DNA of 64,000 nt from Deltaproteobacteria bacterium (GTDB taxonomy: Bacteria > Desulfobacterota > GWC2-55-46). The notes under the pieces are model-generated. The model was not told the DNA's origin. It saw nothing but the letters and a program-made list of their open reading frames with translations, and did no database searches. Made by a program: the position numbers and the translations under genes. Shown here one piece after another: positions 43,224 to 52,677 of this stretch. Position 1 is the stretch's first letter. Each line of letters begins with the position of its first letter. The DNA lies in assembly GCA_016219015.1 (NCBI GenBank), contig JACRCL010000003.1, positions 1-64,000 on the forward strand. Reading direction: 5' to 3'.

Positions 43224-43994
43224 ATGAACGGAGAAAAACCAAAAGTCGCCTTCTTCTCATTCACCTGCTGCGAGGGGTGCCAGCTGGCCGTCCTTTCCTG
43301 CGAAAAAGAGCTGCCTGACATCCTGAGCCTCGTCAATATCGTCAACTTCAGGGAGGCTATGACCGGGAAGAGCGACGACTACGACATAGCCTTTGTCGAA
43401 GGCTCGATCAGCAGGAAAGAGGAGATAAAGAAGCTCAAAAAGATAAGGAAAAAGGCAAAGGTCGTAGTAGCCCTCGGCGCGTGCTCCTCCACCGGCGGGC
43501 TTAACTGCCTCAAGAACCGCTTTCCCATGGAAGAGGTAAAGAAGATAGTCTACGGAAAGGGCGCCTCAAGATACCCCATACTCGATACCATTCCCGTGAT
43601 GCCGATAGATTCGATTGTCAAGGTAGACTATTACATCCACGGCTGTCCGATACCAAAGAAAGAGTTTTTATCGGTATTGACCTCGCTCCTCCTCGGGAAA
43701 AGTCCGGAGATACCCAACCACCCCGTATGCGTAGACTGCAAGCTCGCCGGGAATATCTGCGTCTTCGAGAAGGGGATGCGCTGTCTGGGGCCAATCACGA
43801 GGGCCGGGTGCGACGCTGTATGCGTAACCTACGGGACGTACTGCTGGGGCTGCCGGGGGCCTGTCGATAACCCGAACACGCAGGCGCACGCTGAGACGTT
43901 GAAGAGATACGGCCTTACCGTGGATGGGGTCATGAAGATGCTCGACCTTTACGGCAGGTGCAGGAAGGCGCGGACTCAAAAGGGTAATCGATGA
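43224..43994 (+). CDS. [NiFe] hydrogenase small subunit (group 3-like)
   Basis: Cluster ligands resemble those of the NADH dehydrogenase 20-kDa/hydrogenase small subunit family: TCCEGCQLAVLSCEKE, ALGACSSTGGLNC and HGCPIPKKEF. C-terminal cysteines (CVDCKLAGNICVFEKG, CWGCRGPVDNPN) bind further Fe-S clusters. It has no Tat leader, so the enzyme is cytoplasmic. The large-subunit gene overlaps by four bases (ATGA). No clear ribosome-binding site precedes the ATG. Diaphorase-type partner subunits are absent here. Confidence 0.88.
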   Translation: MNGEKPKVAFFSFTCCEGCQLAVLSCEKELPDILSLVNIVNFREAMTGKSDDYDIAFVEGSISRKEEIKKLKKIRKKAKVVVALGACSSTGGLNCLKNRFPMEEVKKIVYGKGASRYPILDTIPVMPIDSIVKVDYYIHGCPIPKKEFLSVLTSLLLGKSPEIPNHPVCVDCKLAGNICVFEKGMRCLGPITRAGCDAVCVTYGTYCWGCRGPVDNPNTQAHAETLKRYGLTVDGVMKMLDLYGRCRKARTQKGNR

Positions 43995-45283
43995 AAAAAG
44001 ACCTCAACATAAAGATACACGAGATAACGAGGGTCGAGGGCCACGGCAATATCGTCATAGACGTGAAAAAGGGCCGTATAAAGGAGCTGCGCCTTGAGAT
44101 AATCGAGTCCCCGCGCTTTTTCGAGGCGATGCTCCGGGGCAGGCGCTTCGACGAGGCCCAGCACATAATGTCGAGGATATGCGGGATATGCGCCGTAAGC
44201 CATACCTCCGCCTCGCTGAAGGCCGTGGAATCGGCTATGGGCATGAAGATATCGAGGCAGTCCGAGCTTTTAAGGAAGCTCGCCTTCAACGGGGAGGTCC
44301 TCCAGAGCCATATACTCCACCTCTTCTTCCTGGTCCTGCCCGACCTCGTGGGCGCGGGCTCGATAGTGCCGCTCCTAAGCTCGCACCCGCCGATGGCAAA
44401 GACCGGGCTGGAGCTGAAGAGGCTCGCGAACGACATCTGCTCGGTAGTGGGGGGCAGGCACATCCACCCGATCTCGCTCTTCCCCGGGGGCGTCGTCTTC
44501 ACCCCGAAGCCGTCGGAGCTAAAGAGGCTAAAGGGCCTCCTTGAGGAGTCGGTCTCCGGGCTTGAGTATACGCTCGGATTCCTGAACTCCATCCCGGTGC
44601 CGGAATTTTCCAAAGAGCGGGAGTTCATCTCGCTGAAAGCCAGAGGCGAGTACGCCCTCTACGGCGGGGAGCCCGTATCGAGCCTCGGCTACGCCATAGA
44701 CCCCGGCGAGTATACGGAAAAGATTAAAGAGTACATCGTAGCCCATTCGAGCGCCAAGCACGCAATGACGGACAAAGGGACGTTCATGGTGGGCGCTCTG
44801 GCGCGCATTAACAACAACTTCAGGCAGCTACGGCCACGCGCAAGGGCCGCGGCAAAGGCCGCCGGGCTTACCCGTCTATCATTCAACCCGTTCATGAACA
44901 ACGTCGCTCAGCTTATAGAGTGCTTCCACATTACCGAGGACTCTATCGGGCTCATAGACAGCCTCCTTGAATTGGGTCCCAAACCTGAGCCGCTTGCGAA
45001 ACCAAAAGCCTGGGGCAGGGGCATAGGCATCGTCGAGGCCCCGAGGGGCACGCTCTACCACGAGTACCGGATAAACAAAGACGGGGTCATAGAGGAGGCC
45101 AACTGCATAATCCCCACGGCCCAGAACCTCCGCTCGATAGAGGCGGACCTGCGGGCCTATGTGCCCACGATACTCGACAGGCACAAATCCGAGATAAGCA
45201 GGTCCGTGGAGACACTTGTCCGTGCCTACGACCCCTGCATCTCCTGCTCGACCCACATCATGGACGTGGACTTCGTGGAGTAA
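43991..45283 (+). CDS. [NiFe] hydrogenase large subunit (group 3-like)
   Basis: The catalytic subunit with nickel ligands in RICGICAVSH (L1 motif) and DPCISCSTHIMDVDFVE (L2 motif). Only eight residues follow the L2 His, so any maturation cleavage would remove a very short tail. Other family segments include RFDEAQHIMSRICGICA and GIGIVEAPRGTLYHEYRIN. It oxidises or makes H2 with the small subunit encoded just upstream. Maturation (hyp) genes are not in the window. All ligands are cysteines, not selenocysteine. Confidence 0.92.
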   Translation: MKKDLNIKIHEITRVEGHGNIVIDVKKGRIKELRLEIIESPRFFEAMLRGRRFDEAQHIMSRICGICAVSHTSASLKAVESAMGMKISRQSELLRKLAFNGEVLQSHILHLFFLVLPDLVGAGSIVPLLSSHPPMAKTGLELKRLANDICSVVGGRHIHPISLFPGGVVFTPKPSELKRLKGLLEESVSGLEYTLGFLNSIPVPEFSKEREFISLKARGEYALYGGEPVSSLGYAIDPGEYTEKIKEYIVAHSSAKHAMTDKGTFMVGALARINNNFRQLRPRARAAAKAAGLTRLSFNPFMNNVAQLIECFHITEDSIGLIDSLLELGPKPEPLAKPKAWGRGIGIVEAPRGTLYHEYRINKDGVIEEANCIIPTAQNLRSIEADLRAYVPTILDRHKSEISRSVETLVRAYDPCISCSTHIMDVDFVE

Positions 45284-45432
45284 GGCGCTCCCCCATCAGG
45301 CCCCCGTTTCCAGCCTCCCGTTTTATTAAAATCCCTTGTAAAACCCCTGTTCCTGTTGTATATTTTTGGCTTGGGCGGCGCGCTTTCGCCGCCTGGACAA
45401 GCGGGTTTTTCTACAGAAGGAGAGGCCGCGGG

Positions 45433-46533
45433 ATGCGCATAAATATCGCGCCCAAGCACATACTCGACAAGATACTCGAAAGAAAGAGAAAAGACGAGTA
45501 CAGGCCGGAGAACGTAGACCTCAAGCAGATGCTCAAGGAGATCCTCTCCTGGGCGAACAGGTTCGTCCCGTCGGAGTCCGGCTCCATACTCCTTGACGAC
45601 CCGGTATTGAACCAGAACAAGGAGAAGACCGGGCTCCTGTATTTCGTGGCCTGCTTCGGCAAGGGCTCGGCCGCCCTCGTGGAGACCACGCTCCCCATCG
45701 GCCTCGGCATAGCCGGGCGCACCTATACGACCGGCAAGCCCTACATAAGCAAGAAGGTCAGAGAGGACGACAACTTCTATTCGGCCATAGACAAGAAGAC
45801 GAAGTTCCAGACGAAGTCCATCGTCTGCGCGCCTATCATGATAAAAGGCGTCAACATAGGGGTCATCGAGCTCATAAACCGCTTGAACCATATAGATTTC
45901 GACCAGACGGACCTGCAGCTGCTCAAAATTTTCGCCGAGTACACATCGACGCTCATACAGAACTCCCTTGACGCGAGGAGGTTCGGAGAGCTTTCCATAA
46001 AAGACAACCTGACCGGGCTATTCAACGACAGGTACTTCTACGACCGGCTCACGAAGGACGTGGCAAAGTCCGTCAGGAAAAACTCCCCCTTGAGCCTGAT
46101 ATTCCTCGACCTTGACAGGTTCAAGGAGGTCAACGACACCCACGGCCATCTTGCCGGGAGCAGGGTCCTGACCGAGATGGGGACGATACTTTCGGAGTCC
46201 CTCACGTGGGCGCCTTCCTCCACCGCCGCCCGCTACGGCGGGGACGAGTTTATAATAATACTGCCGGACGTCCACGAGGACAGGGCCGCGAAATACTCCG
46301 AGGACCTGAGAAAGGCCATAGAGGGGTTCGTCTTCCTCAGGAACCGCTACCCCGGGGGCAAGGCCGTCAAATTAAAAGGGCATATAACAAGCTCGATCGG
46401 CATAGTCTCGATAAACGCGATAGATTTGGGCAAGGGCGTAAAAGAGATACGGGATGAGCTCATAAAAAGGGCCGACTCCGCGATGTACGCCTCCAAGGAG
46501 GCAGGCAGGAACAGGGTGACAATTTCGGAGTAG
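45433..46533 (+). CDS. GAF-GGDEF diguanylate cyclase
   Basis: Residues about 30-190 form a GAF domain and about 195-366 a GGDEF domain with the intact signature ARYGGDEFIIILPD, so it can make cyclic di-GMP from GTP. The inhibitory RxxD site five residues before is not present (WAPS in its place), so product inhibition is unlikely by that route. There is no membrane segment, so the GAF domain probably senses a cytosolic signal. An AAGGAG-type site precedes the ATG. It stands alone after the hydrogenase genes. Confidence 0.9.
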   Translation: MRINIAPKHILDKILERKRKDEYRPENVDLKQMLKEILSWANRFVPSESGSILLDDPVLNQNKEKTGLLYFVACFGKGSAALVETTLPIGLGIAGRTYTTGKPYISKKVREDDNFYSAIDKKTKFQTKSIVCAPIMIKGVNIGVIELINRLNHIDFDQTDLQLLKIFAEYTSTLIQNSLDARRFGELSIKDNLTGLFNDRYFYDRLTKDVAKSVRKNSPLSLIFLDLDRFKEVNDTHGHLAGSRVLTEMGTILSESLTWAPSSTAARYGGDEFIIILPDVHEDRAAKYSEDLRKAIEGFVFLRNRYPGGKAVKLKGHITSSIGIVSINAIDLGKGVKEIRDELIKRADSAMYASKEAGRNRVTISE

Positions 46534-46562
46534 CAGCCTTTTGCGGAAAAACTACTTCAATC

Positions 46563-46671
46563 AGTCATTCTGAGCGCGTGAGCCGAAGCCCTGAGCTAAA
46601 CGAAGGGGAAGAATCCCGGAGCTGACAGGGGCACGAGATTCTTCGTCGCCTTCGGCTCCTCAGAATGACAA
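46563..46671. repeat. R2 repeat, copy 4
   Basis: The ends read GTCATTCTGAGCGCGTGAGC and TTCGGCTCCTCAGAATGACA. It lies between the GGDEF and Hsp20 genes. A hairpin GGGTTCAGGTT/AACCTGAACCC follows at about 46681-46707. Confidence 0.8.
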
Positions 46672-46775
46672 ACCTATTTGCGGGTTCAGGTTTTAACCTG
46701 AACCCGTCTTGTTTTTCACAAACCCCAATGGTATCGCAACCATTTGTTTTTCCTGTACTTTACTCCCACCCCATC

Positions 46776-46803
46776 TTGACAGAACCTTTATCCGGGATAT
46801 ACT
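46776..46803 (+). promoter_or_regulatory. probable promoter of the Hsp20 gene
   Basis: TTGACA and TATACT are separated by 16 bp, 60 bp before the Hsp20 ATG. This is a vegetative-type promoter; no clear heat-shock operator was seen. Confidence 0.6.
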
Positions 46804-46863
46804 TTAAGTAGGTAAAAAAGGGATGAAGTGGGGAAAAAAGCCGATTTTACGGAGGTGATGTAT

Positions 46864-47340
46864 ATGGCAGATATCAGGAAATGGGAGCCTTTCAGGGAAC
46901 TGTCCACTATCCAGAGGGATATGGACGACTTCTTCAGAAGGGTCTTCGGCAGCCTGACCCCGACAGGGCTTTTCAGGAGGGAGTTCAGGGGAGAATGGTA
47001 TCCTGCGCTTGACTGTTATATGAAGGATAACCAGCTTATGGTGCATGCGGATATCCCGGGGGTAGACCCGAAGAGCGTTGACATCTCCATAGCCGGCAAT
47101 GTCCTCACCATCAGGGGGGAGCGGAAGGCTGAATGGGAGGAGAAGAAAGGCGGTTATCTGTTCCACGAGACCTCTTTCGGCGGCTTTGAGAGGTCGATAA
47201 CCCTGCCGGAGGGCGTGGATACGGCCAACGTGCACGCGACTTACAGGAACGGTGTGCTCGAACTTGCGATGCCCGCAAAGGCGGAGGCCCTTCCCAAAAA
47301 GGTCAAAGTCGAGATAGAAGGAGAGAAGAAGGCGGCTTAA
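46864..47340 (+). CDS. Hsp20/alpha-crystallin small heat shock protein
   Basis: The ACD domain of small heat shock proteins is clear: YPALDCYMKDNQLMVHADIP, GVDPKSVDISIAGNVLTIRG, FGGFERSITLPEGVDTANVH, and ATYRNGVLELAMPAKAEA with the conserved L-x-x-x-x-P. It holds unfolding proteins in large oligomers. The ATG chosen has GGAGGTG six bases before. A GTG at 46828 and an ATG at 46858 would be poorer. A promoter lies upstream and a terminator downstream. Confidence 0.93.
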   Translation: MADIRKWEPFRELSTIQRDMDDFFRRVFGSLTPTGLFRREFRGEWYPALDCYMKDNQLMVHADIPGVDPKSVDISIAGNVLTIRGERKAEWEEKKGGYLFHETSFGGFERSITLPEGVDTANVHATYRNGVLELAMPAKAEALPKKVKVEIEGEKKAA

Positions 47341-47373
47341 ACGTAACCTAACCCCACTCCATCTCCGGTAAAT

Positions 47374-47420
47374 AAAAAAGGCCCAGGTACAGGAGCAGCA
47401 ACCGTACCGGGGCCTTTTTT
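47374..47420. terminator. intrinsic terminator after the Hsp20 gene
   Basis: The stem AAAAAAGGCCC..GGTAC pairs with GTACC..GGGCCTTTTTT around a 13-base loop, with a T run at the end. Confidence 0.85.
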
Positions 47421-47430
47421 ATATTGTCTG

Positions 47431-47570
47431 AGAAAGGCTGCTGAAAAACTATTTCAGTCTGTCATTCTGAGCGCGTGAGCCGAAGCCCTGAGCTAAGCGA
47501 AGGGGAAGAATCCCGGAGCTTAGCAAGTCATGAGATTCTTCGTCGCCTTCGGCTCCTCAGAATGACAACT
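47431..47570. repeat. R2 repeat, copy 5, joined to an R3 end
   Basis: GGCTGCTGAAAAACTATTTC (the R3 end) leads into GTCATTCTGAGCGCGTGAGC (the R2 start). It runs to the stop codon of the DUF488 gene. Confidence 0.75.
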
Positions 47571-47576
47571 TTCCCG

Positions 47577-47936
47577 TTAAGCCTTCTTCCTCTTTACCAT
47601 ATCTTTAAGCAGGCCCCTGTGGCAGTTGCCTTCCTCCCTGCAAGTGCAAAGGAGCGTCACGTCCCTGCCCTTCGTTGCCTTGATGATATCCTTGAGGCTT
47701 TTAAGGGCCGTCTTCTTCTCGCTGGCCCCGTACTCGTCGAGGTAGCTCCTCCTGAATTCATTCCACGTTATCGCCCCGGACTTCCAGGCCTTTATGAGAG
47801 CGGGGCCCGGGCCCAGGTCCCTTATCCAGAAGTCCTGCTCGTCTTTCCTCACGCCCCTGGGCCAGTAGCGGGTGACGAGTACCCTAAGGCCGTCGTCCTT
47901 CGAAGGGGCGTCGTATATCGACTTTGTCTTTACCAA
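47577..47936 (-). CDS. DUF488 family protein
   Basis: The 119-residue protein has the DUF488 pattern: RVLVTRYWPRGVRKDEQDFW, IRDLGPGPALIKAWKSG, WNEFRRSYLDEY and VTLLCTCREEGNCHRGLLKDM. Members are small soluble proteins of unknown role, and the Cys/His run CTCREEGNCH resembles a metal or redox site. The start is TTG, with AAGGTG upstream. It lies between repeat elements. Confidence 0.88.
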   Translation of the reverse strand: MVKTKSIYDAPSKDDGLRVLVTRYWPRGVRKDEQDFWIRDLGPGPALIKAWKSGAITWNEFRRSYLDEYGASEKKTALKSLKDIIKATKGRDVTLLCTCREEGNCHRGLLKDMVKRKKA

Positions 47937-47950
47937 AGTCCGGCACCTTT

Positions 47951-48092
47951 AGTTGCTGATAAACTCAAATCACATTCAGGCTGCTCAAAATCGAGTGAGC
48001 GAGGCGTCGAGGAGCTTAGGAATGAGGCGTACTCTCCTTACGTTGTGACAAGACGAAGACAACAAAGCAGATGGACTTTTTTCAGCAGCCTG
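47951..48092. repeat. R3 repeat, copy 2
   Basis: It contains CAGGCTGCTCAAAATCGAG, TTAGGAATGAGGCGTACTCT and the end GGACTTTTTTCAGCAGCCTG. Confidence 0.85.
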
Positions 48093-48128
48093 TTCTGATT
48101 TTTACACGGTTTGGCCGGCGAAGTCAAA

Positions 48129-48839
48129 CTATTGGAGGGGTTTGCCGCCCCTGTCCCTCCGGGCCTCTATCTCCCTTATCTCCTCTTCGGAGAAGAACTT
48201 GTCCCCGCTTACCATGCTCGAGGCAAGGCCCCTTCTTTCCGCAAGGTCATGGACGGCCAGGGCCGCAAAATGCGCGAGGACGAAAAATATGATGAAAAGG
48301 GCGCCCGCGGCATGGAGGTCCAGTACCCAGTCCGGAAAGGCCTGCGCGGCCTGCTCCGCCGCTTGATCGTGCGCGCCGCCGTTGGTGTGCTCCGCCCCGA
48401 GCAGGAGGAACATGGCAACCCCGCTTGACGCCTGGGTGACGGCGAAGACGAAAAATACGGCATACGCCAGCCCGGCGAAGGGGTTATGGGCGAAATATAG
48501 AGGGACCCTGCCCTTGAAACCCTTCAGGTAATACCCGACGGTCTCTTTGACAAGCGTGAACTGGGCCTTTGTGTGAGGGACTATATCGCCAAGGCGGGAT
48601 TCCGGCGGGCCCGCGAAAAGGTATATTATCCGGGCCAGCAGAGCCGAAGCGAAGACAAAGCCGATGGAGGCGTGGACCTTCATCACGGCGTCCGCGCCTT
48701 CGTCAGGGAGATGGAGTTGTTCGTCAAAAAGGAGGATGAGGCCGAGGGGGATAAGCAGGAGGACCGCGAAGGCCATAACCCAATGGATGACCCTCTGCAG
48801 CGCGCTCCAGACCGCGACGGGCCTGTAGCAGGACGTCAT
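48129..48839 (-). CDS. cytochrome b561-type membrane protein
   Basis: Four or so transmembrane helices with histidines arranged for two b hemes: ALQRVIHWVMAFAVLL, VMKVHASIGFVFA and LDLHAAGALFIIFFVLAHFAALAVHD. The family includes hydrogenase and formate dehydrogenase b subunits that pass electrons to quinone. An in-frame extension to 49022 is antisense-like and rejected. The ATG overlaps the TGA of the upstream membrane gene by four bases (ATGA). The electron source here is unknown. Confidence 0.85.
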   Translation of the reverse strand: MTSCYRPVAVWSALQRVIHWVMAFAVLLLIPLGLILLFDEQLHLPDEGADAVMKVHASIGFVFASALLARIIYLFAGPPESRLGDIVPHTKAQFTLVKETVGYYLKGFKGRVPLYFAHNPFAGLAYAVFFVFAVTQASSGVAMFLLLGAEHTNGGAHDQAAEQAAQAFPDWVLDLHAAGALFIIFFVLAHFAALAVHDLAERRGLASSMVSGDKFFSEEEIREIEARRDRGGKPLQ

Positions 48840-49264
48840 TTTATGGTCCTTAAGCCCAGGACGCCGATGCCCATAAGGAGCATCACGGCTATTATGAGGA
48901 ACCCTCCCACGGGCAGGAGGGCCATCGCGCGTGGAAGGAGCCCGAAGCCCGCCAGGTAGAGCATCCCGGAGTGGAAGAGCGCCCCGATGATCATGAGGGG
49001 GGACACGGCCTTTGAGAGCCACTCGACGAAAGGAAGCCTGCAGACGAGGTAGCCGACGACGATATTAAGGACAGAGTCTATATTGCCCTGGAGCATGGCG
49101 CTGTTGAGGAGGGCCTTCTGCCCGCCGGTGAGCGCCCCTGCGTTGCCGCTCAGGTACATCCCCAGGCCCATGGCGAAGAGGAGGTAAAAGAAACCGAAGG
49201 CCATGTTCTTCTTCCCGACCATGAGCTCCGTTGACCCGCTTTGGAATATCATCTTCCGGAACAT
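48836..49264 (-). CDS. small four-helix membrane protein, unknown
   Basis: The 142-residue protein has about four membrane segments (FGFFYLLFAMGLGMYLSG, NIVVGYLVCRLPFVEWLS, LMIIGALFHSGMLYLAGFG, VGGFLIIAVMLLMGIGVLG). It is cotranslated with the cytochrome b gene, so it probably acts with it. I recognise no family. An internal ATG (MVGKKNMAF) with GGAG just before is an alternative start. Confidence 0.7.
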   Translation of the reverse strand: MFRKMIFQSGSTELMVGKKNMAFGFFYLLFAMGLGMYLSGNAGALTGGQKALLNSAMLQGNIDSVLNIVVGYLVCRLPFVEWLSKAVSPLMIIGALFHSGMLYLAGFGLLPRAMALLPVGGFLIIAVMLLMGIGVLGLRTIK

Positions 49265-49320
49265 GGAAATAATTCTATCACCGGTCCGTAATCTGTCAAG
49301 AGGAGGGCTGGTTTTACTTA

Positions 49321-49471
49321 TGAGAGGCTCAAAACCTTATTTTTCGGGAGAAAAACTGGTATGAGAGGCCGAGCGAGGCGTCAAGAAGCGAGGATTGCGG
49401 CGTACTTTGTCCGTACGCCGCAATGACGAGCTTTGATGCCAACGAAGCAGATTGCGTTTTTCAGCAGCCTG
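49321..49471. repeat. R3 repeat, copy 3
   Basis: A diverged copy ending GTTTTTCAGCAGCCTGTG. The interior carries the GCGGCGTAC/GTACGCCGC hairpin and GACGAGCTTTGATGCCAACG, shared with the R3 copy near 56440-56470. Confidence 0.75.
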
Positions 49472-49474
49472 TGT

Positions 49475-50422
49475 TCAGGCGGGGTTCTTGGGGTTATTTA
49501 TCCGCTCGCTGAAGTACTCTATGGACCTCACAAGCCCCTGCTCAAGGGCTATCGTGGGCTTCCAGCCGAGCGATTTGCTGGCTATGGTGATATCGGGCCT
49601 CCTCTGGACCGGGTCGTCCGGGGGGAGCGGCCTGTGGACTATTTTGGAGCCGGACTTCGTAATCTTCCTTATCATGCTGGCAAGCTCCATGACGGTAAAC
49701 TCGCCGGGGTTGCCGATGTTGACGGGGCCTATGACCTTGTCGTTGTTCATCATCCTTATCATGCCCTCGACCATGTCGTCCACATAGCAGAACGACCTTG
49801 TCTGGGAGCCGTCGCCGTATATGGTCATGTCCTCGCCCTTCAGCGCCTGCACGATAAAGTTGCTTACGACCCTCCCGTCGTTCTCCAGCATCCTCGGCCC
49901 GTAGGTGTTGAATATCCTTATCACCCTTATATCGACCCCGTTCTGCCTGTTGTAGGCGAACATAAGAGTCTCGGCGCACCTCTTGCCCTCGTCGTAGCAG
50001 GCCCGTAAGCCAATCGGGTTGGCGTTGCCCCAGTAGGTCTCGGTCTGGGGGTGGACCTTCGGGTCGCCGTAGACCTCGGAGGTGGAGGCCTGGAGTATGC
50101 GCGCCCTCACCCTCTTGGCAAGCCCGAGCATGTTGAGCGTCCCCATGATGTTGGTCTTTATCGTCTTTACCGGGTTGTACTGGTAGTGGACGGGCGAGGC
50201 CGGGCAGGCGAGGTTGTATATCTGGTCTACCTCCACGAGCACCGGCTCTATCACATCGTGCCTTATTACCTCGAATACCGGGTTGTCCATCAGGTGGGCG
50301 ATGTTCTCCTTCCTGCCGGTGAAGAAGTTATCAAGGCAGATGACCTCGTGTCCGTCATTAAGGAGCCGCTCGCAAAGATGCGACCCTATGAAGCCCGCGC
50401 CTCCCGTTACAAGTATCCTCAT
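49475..50422 (-). CDS. UDP-glucuronate decarboxylase-like NAD-dependent epimerase
   Basis: Extended SDR enzyme of 315 residues: [17 protein letters not shown] (NAD site), the decarboxylase-typical [20 protein letters not shown], and the Tyr-x-x-x-Lys variant in [12 protein letters not shown]. Such enzymes (UXS) make UDP-xylose from UDP-glucuronate for cell-surface sugars. The start overlaps the aminotransferase stop by four bases (ATGA). It probably serves polysaccharide synthesis. Confidence 0.9.
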   Translation of the reverse strand: MRILVTGGAGFIGSHLCERLLNDGHEVICLDNFFTGRKENIAHLMDNPVFEVIRHDVIEPVLVEVDQIYNLACPASPVHYQYNPVKTIKTNIMGTLNMLGLAKRVRARILQASTSEVYGDPKVHPQTETYWGNANPIGLRACYDEGKRCAETLMFAYNRQNGVDIRVIRIFNTYGPRMLENDGRVVSNFIVQALKGEDMTIYGDGSQTRSFCYVDDMVEGMIRMMNNDKVIGPVNIGNPGEFTVMELASMIRKITKSGSKIVHRPLPPDDPVQRRPDITIASKSLGWKPTIALEQGLVRSIEYFSERINNPKNPA

Positions 50423-51558
50423 CTGGGCCTCCCTGTGGTGTTGTAGAACGCTCTTATGCTTTCGACCACGAAACTCTGCTCCGCTGTCTTAAGCTCCGGG
50501 TATATGGGCAGGGCCAGGACCTCCCTGGCGGCTGTCTCAGACACCGGAAAGTCCCCTTTCCTGTACCCTAAGTATTTGAAGCACTTCTGGAGGTGGAGCG
50601 GCAGCGGGTAATATATCTCGGAGCCGACGGACAGGCCCGCGAGGTACTGGCGGAGCTCGTCCCTCTTTTTGACCCTCACGACGTACTGGTTGAAGACCGA
50701 GAGGTTGCCTTCCTCGATGAAGGGCGTTCCCACAAGGCCGGAAAGCCCGGCCTTCTTGAAGAGCGAGTCATAACGGACAGCGTTCCTTATCCTGCCCTCC
50801 GTCCATGCGCCGAGGCGCTTGAGCTTCACCCTCAATATCGCGGCCTGTAGCTCGTCAAGGCGCGAGTTGGCCCCGACCTCGTCATGGTAGTACCTTACGC
50901 GGCTGCCGTGGACCCTGAGCATCCTGACCCTTTCGGCGAGCCTACGGCTATTGGTTGTGACCATGCCGCCGTCGCCGAAACAGCCGAGGTTCTTGGTGGG
51001 ATAAAAGGACAGGCACCCCATGTCACCTATCGAGCCCGCCCTCTTGCCACGGTGCTCCGCGCCTATCGACTGGGCGGCGTCCTCTATGACCGGGACCTTA
51101 TATTTTTTGCAGACCGAGTTTATCGCTCCCATGTCCGCGCACTGGCCGTAGAGGTGGACCGGGATAACGGCCTTTACGGATTTGGGGTTCTTCTTCAACG
51201 CGGCCGCAAGCGCGTCCGGGTCGATATTGTATGTCCTCGGGTCTATATCGACGAAAAGAGGTATGGCGCCGAGCCTTGCGATGGAGCCTGCGGTGGCGAA
51301 GAAGGTGAAGGGCGTGGTTACGACCTTGTCCCCGGGGCCGACTCCAACGGCCATGAGCGCAAGGAGTATCGCGTCAGTGCCCGAGGCGACGCCCACGGCG
51401 TATTTCGCGCCGCAGTAAGCGGCTATCTCGCCCTCAAGGGCCGAGACGTTCTTTCCGAGGACATAGTGCTGCGAATCGCAGACCTTTTTAACCTCCTCCA
51501 TTACCTCTTTCCTGATCTTACGGTACTGGGAAGCGAGATCTAAGAGCTGGACCTTCAA
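50419..51558 (-). CDS. DegT/DnrJ/EryC1/StrS sugar aminotransferase
   Basis: PLP-dependent enzyme of 379 residues: [53 protein letters not shown] and the PLP-lysine region [15 protein letters not shown]. It transaminates a nucleotide-linked keto sugar. TTG is the start, with AGGAG eight bases before. It forms a unit with the UXS-like gene and is probably part of surface sugar synthesis. Confidence 0.92.
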   Translation of the reverse strand: MKVQLLDLASQYRKIRKEVMEEVKKVCDSQHYVLGKNVSALEGEIAAYCGAKYAVGVASGTDAILLALMAVGVGPGDKVVTTPFTFFATAGSIARLGAIPLFVDIDPRTYNIDPDALAAALKKNPKSVKAVIPVHLYGQCADMGAINSVCKKYKVPVIEDAAQSIGAEHRGKRAGSIGDMGCLSFYPTKNLGCFGDGGMVTTNSRRLAERVRMLRVHGSRVRYYHDEVGANSRLDELQAAILRVKLKRLGAWTEGRIRNAVRYDSLFKKAGLSGLVGTPFIEEGNLSVFNQYVVRVKKRDELRQYLAGLSVGSEIYYPLPLHLQKCFKYLGYRKGDFPVSETAAREVLALPIYPELKTAEQSFVVESIRAFYNTTGRPR

Positions 51559-51604
51559 CTTTTCGACTCCTAAGAATTTTATTTTGAACAGGTCTTTATG
51601 ATGG

Positions 51605-52018
51605 CTAATGAGCTGTGTGGAGGGTGGCCTTGCGTATATTGTCCAAAACCCCGTTTATGAAAGCGCCCGACTCCTCGCTCCCGTAGCGCTTCGCGAGCTC
51701 CACGGCCTCGTCTATTATGACCTTGTAAGGCACTTCCCTGCAGTTCTCAAGCTCGTAGGCGGCTATGCGGAGGATGTTCCTGTCCACTACCGGCATCCTC
51801 TCAATCGTCCAGTTCTCGGAGCACCCTTCTATTATGCCGTCTATGACCTTCTTCTTCTCGATAACCCCGCGGACGAGCACCTCGCAGTACCTGCGCGCTT
51901 CCGTGCCCGGCGCGAGCTCATCCATGTCGGATTCCACCGGCTCAGCCGTGGACTCCTCTATGTCCATCTTGTATAATACCTGAAGCGCGGTCTCCCGCGC
52001 CTTTCTCCTTACGTTCAT
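51605..52018 (-). CDS. nusB: transcription antitermination factor NusB
   Basis: All-helical RNA-binding protein of 137 residues: RRKARETALQVLYKMDIEE, NWTIERMPVVDRNILRIAAYEL, and VIIDEAVELAKRYGSEESGAFINGVLDNIRK. It joins NusE in rRNA antitermination. It begins nine bases after ribH, the usual neighbour, and is the last gene of the rib operon. Confidence 0.95.
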   Translation of the reverse strand: MNVRRKARETALQVLYKMDIEESTAEPVESDMDELAPGTEARRYCEVLVRGVIEKKKVIDGIIEGCSENWTIERMPVVDRNILRIAAYELENCREVPYKVIIDEAVELAKRYGSEESGAFINGVLDNIRKATLHTAH

Positions 52019-52027
52019 TTGATTACC

Positions 52028-52498
52028 TTACTTCTTCCTTACGATCTTAAGGAGGTTAGCCATCTCTATTGCCGTTAAGGCGGCGTCCCTGCCCTTGTTG
52101 CCTGACTTCGTCCCCGCGCGCTCTATCGCCTGTTCGAGGTTGTCGGCCGTTATCACCCCGAAGGAGACCGGCTTTTCGGAATCGAGCGATACCCTGGCGA
52201 TGCCCTTGGCCGCCTCTCCCGCGACATAGTCGAAGTGCGGCGTGGAGCCCCGGATTATGCACCCCAGGCAGATTATGGCGTCATAGCCGGACTTCGAGAG
52301 TGTCTTGGCGGCAACGGGCATCTCGAAAGAGCCGGGCACCTTTACCACGTCTATGTCGCCGTCCGACGCGCCGCTCCTTATTAGAGTGTCGAGCGCGCCT
52401 TCCAGCAGCCTCCCGCTTATGAAGTCGTTAAACCTGCTCACCACTATGGCGAACTTGAGCCCCTTTGCCGAAAGGTTGCCCTCTACTGTCCTCGGCAT
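52028..52498 (-). CDS. ribH: 6,7-dimethyl-8-ribityllumazine synthase RibH
   Basis: Lumazine synthase of 156 residues with [68 protein letters not shown] and [14 protein letters not shown]. It condenses the diaminopyrimidine with 3,4-dihydroxybutanone phosphate. AAGGAGG precedes the ATG. R1 copy F lies between it and ribBA, so the operon may be interrupted by the element. Confidence 0.96.
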   Translation of the reverse strand: MPRTVEGNLSAKGLKFAIVVSRFNDFISGRLLEGALDTLIRSGASDGDIDVVKVPGSFEMPVAAKTLSKSGYDAIICLGCIIRGSTPHFDYVAGEAAKGIARVSLDSEKPVSFGVITADNLEQAIERAGTKSGNKGRDAALTAIEMANLLKIVRKK

Positions 52499-52521
52499 AC
52501 AACCTCCTTAAGAGAATTTTT

Positions 52522-52663
52522 GGCTACCTCTAAAAATTGTTCTTTTTCCTGACCTCTGCGTCAGGACAAAAATAAAACTGCTCACATATTCACATATATG
52601 CTGCGCTTTTTATTTCCGCCCTTCCTTGACTTCAGAAAAAATTCCTAATTTTTAGAGGCATCC
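52522..52663. repeat. R1 repeat, copy F, inside the rib operon
   Basis: Oriented like D, ending GGCTACCTCTAAAAATTG and TTTTTAGAGGCATCC. Flanks TTTT and TTTA agree at three of four bases. It lies between ribBA and ribH. Confidence 0.87.
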
Positions 52664-52677
52664 TTTAATCGCTTTCA

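Noticed and set aside
45220..45283. Selenocysteine in the hydrogenase L2 motif
   Set aside because: The motif reads DPCISC with ordinary cysteine codons; no in-frame UGA.
48840..49022. Upstream extension of the cytochrome b frame
   Set aside because: It overlaps the membrane protein gene in another frame, and the ATGA overlap fixes the start at 48839.
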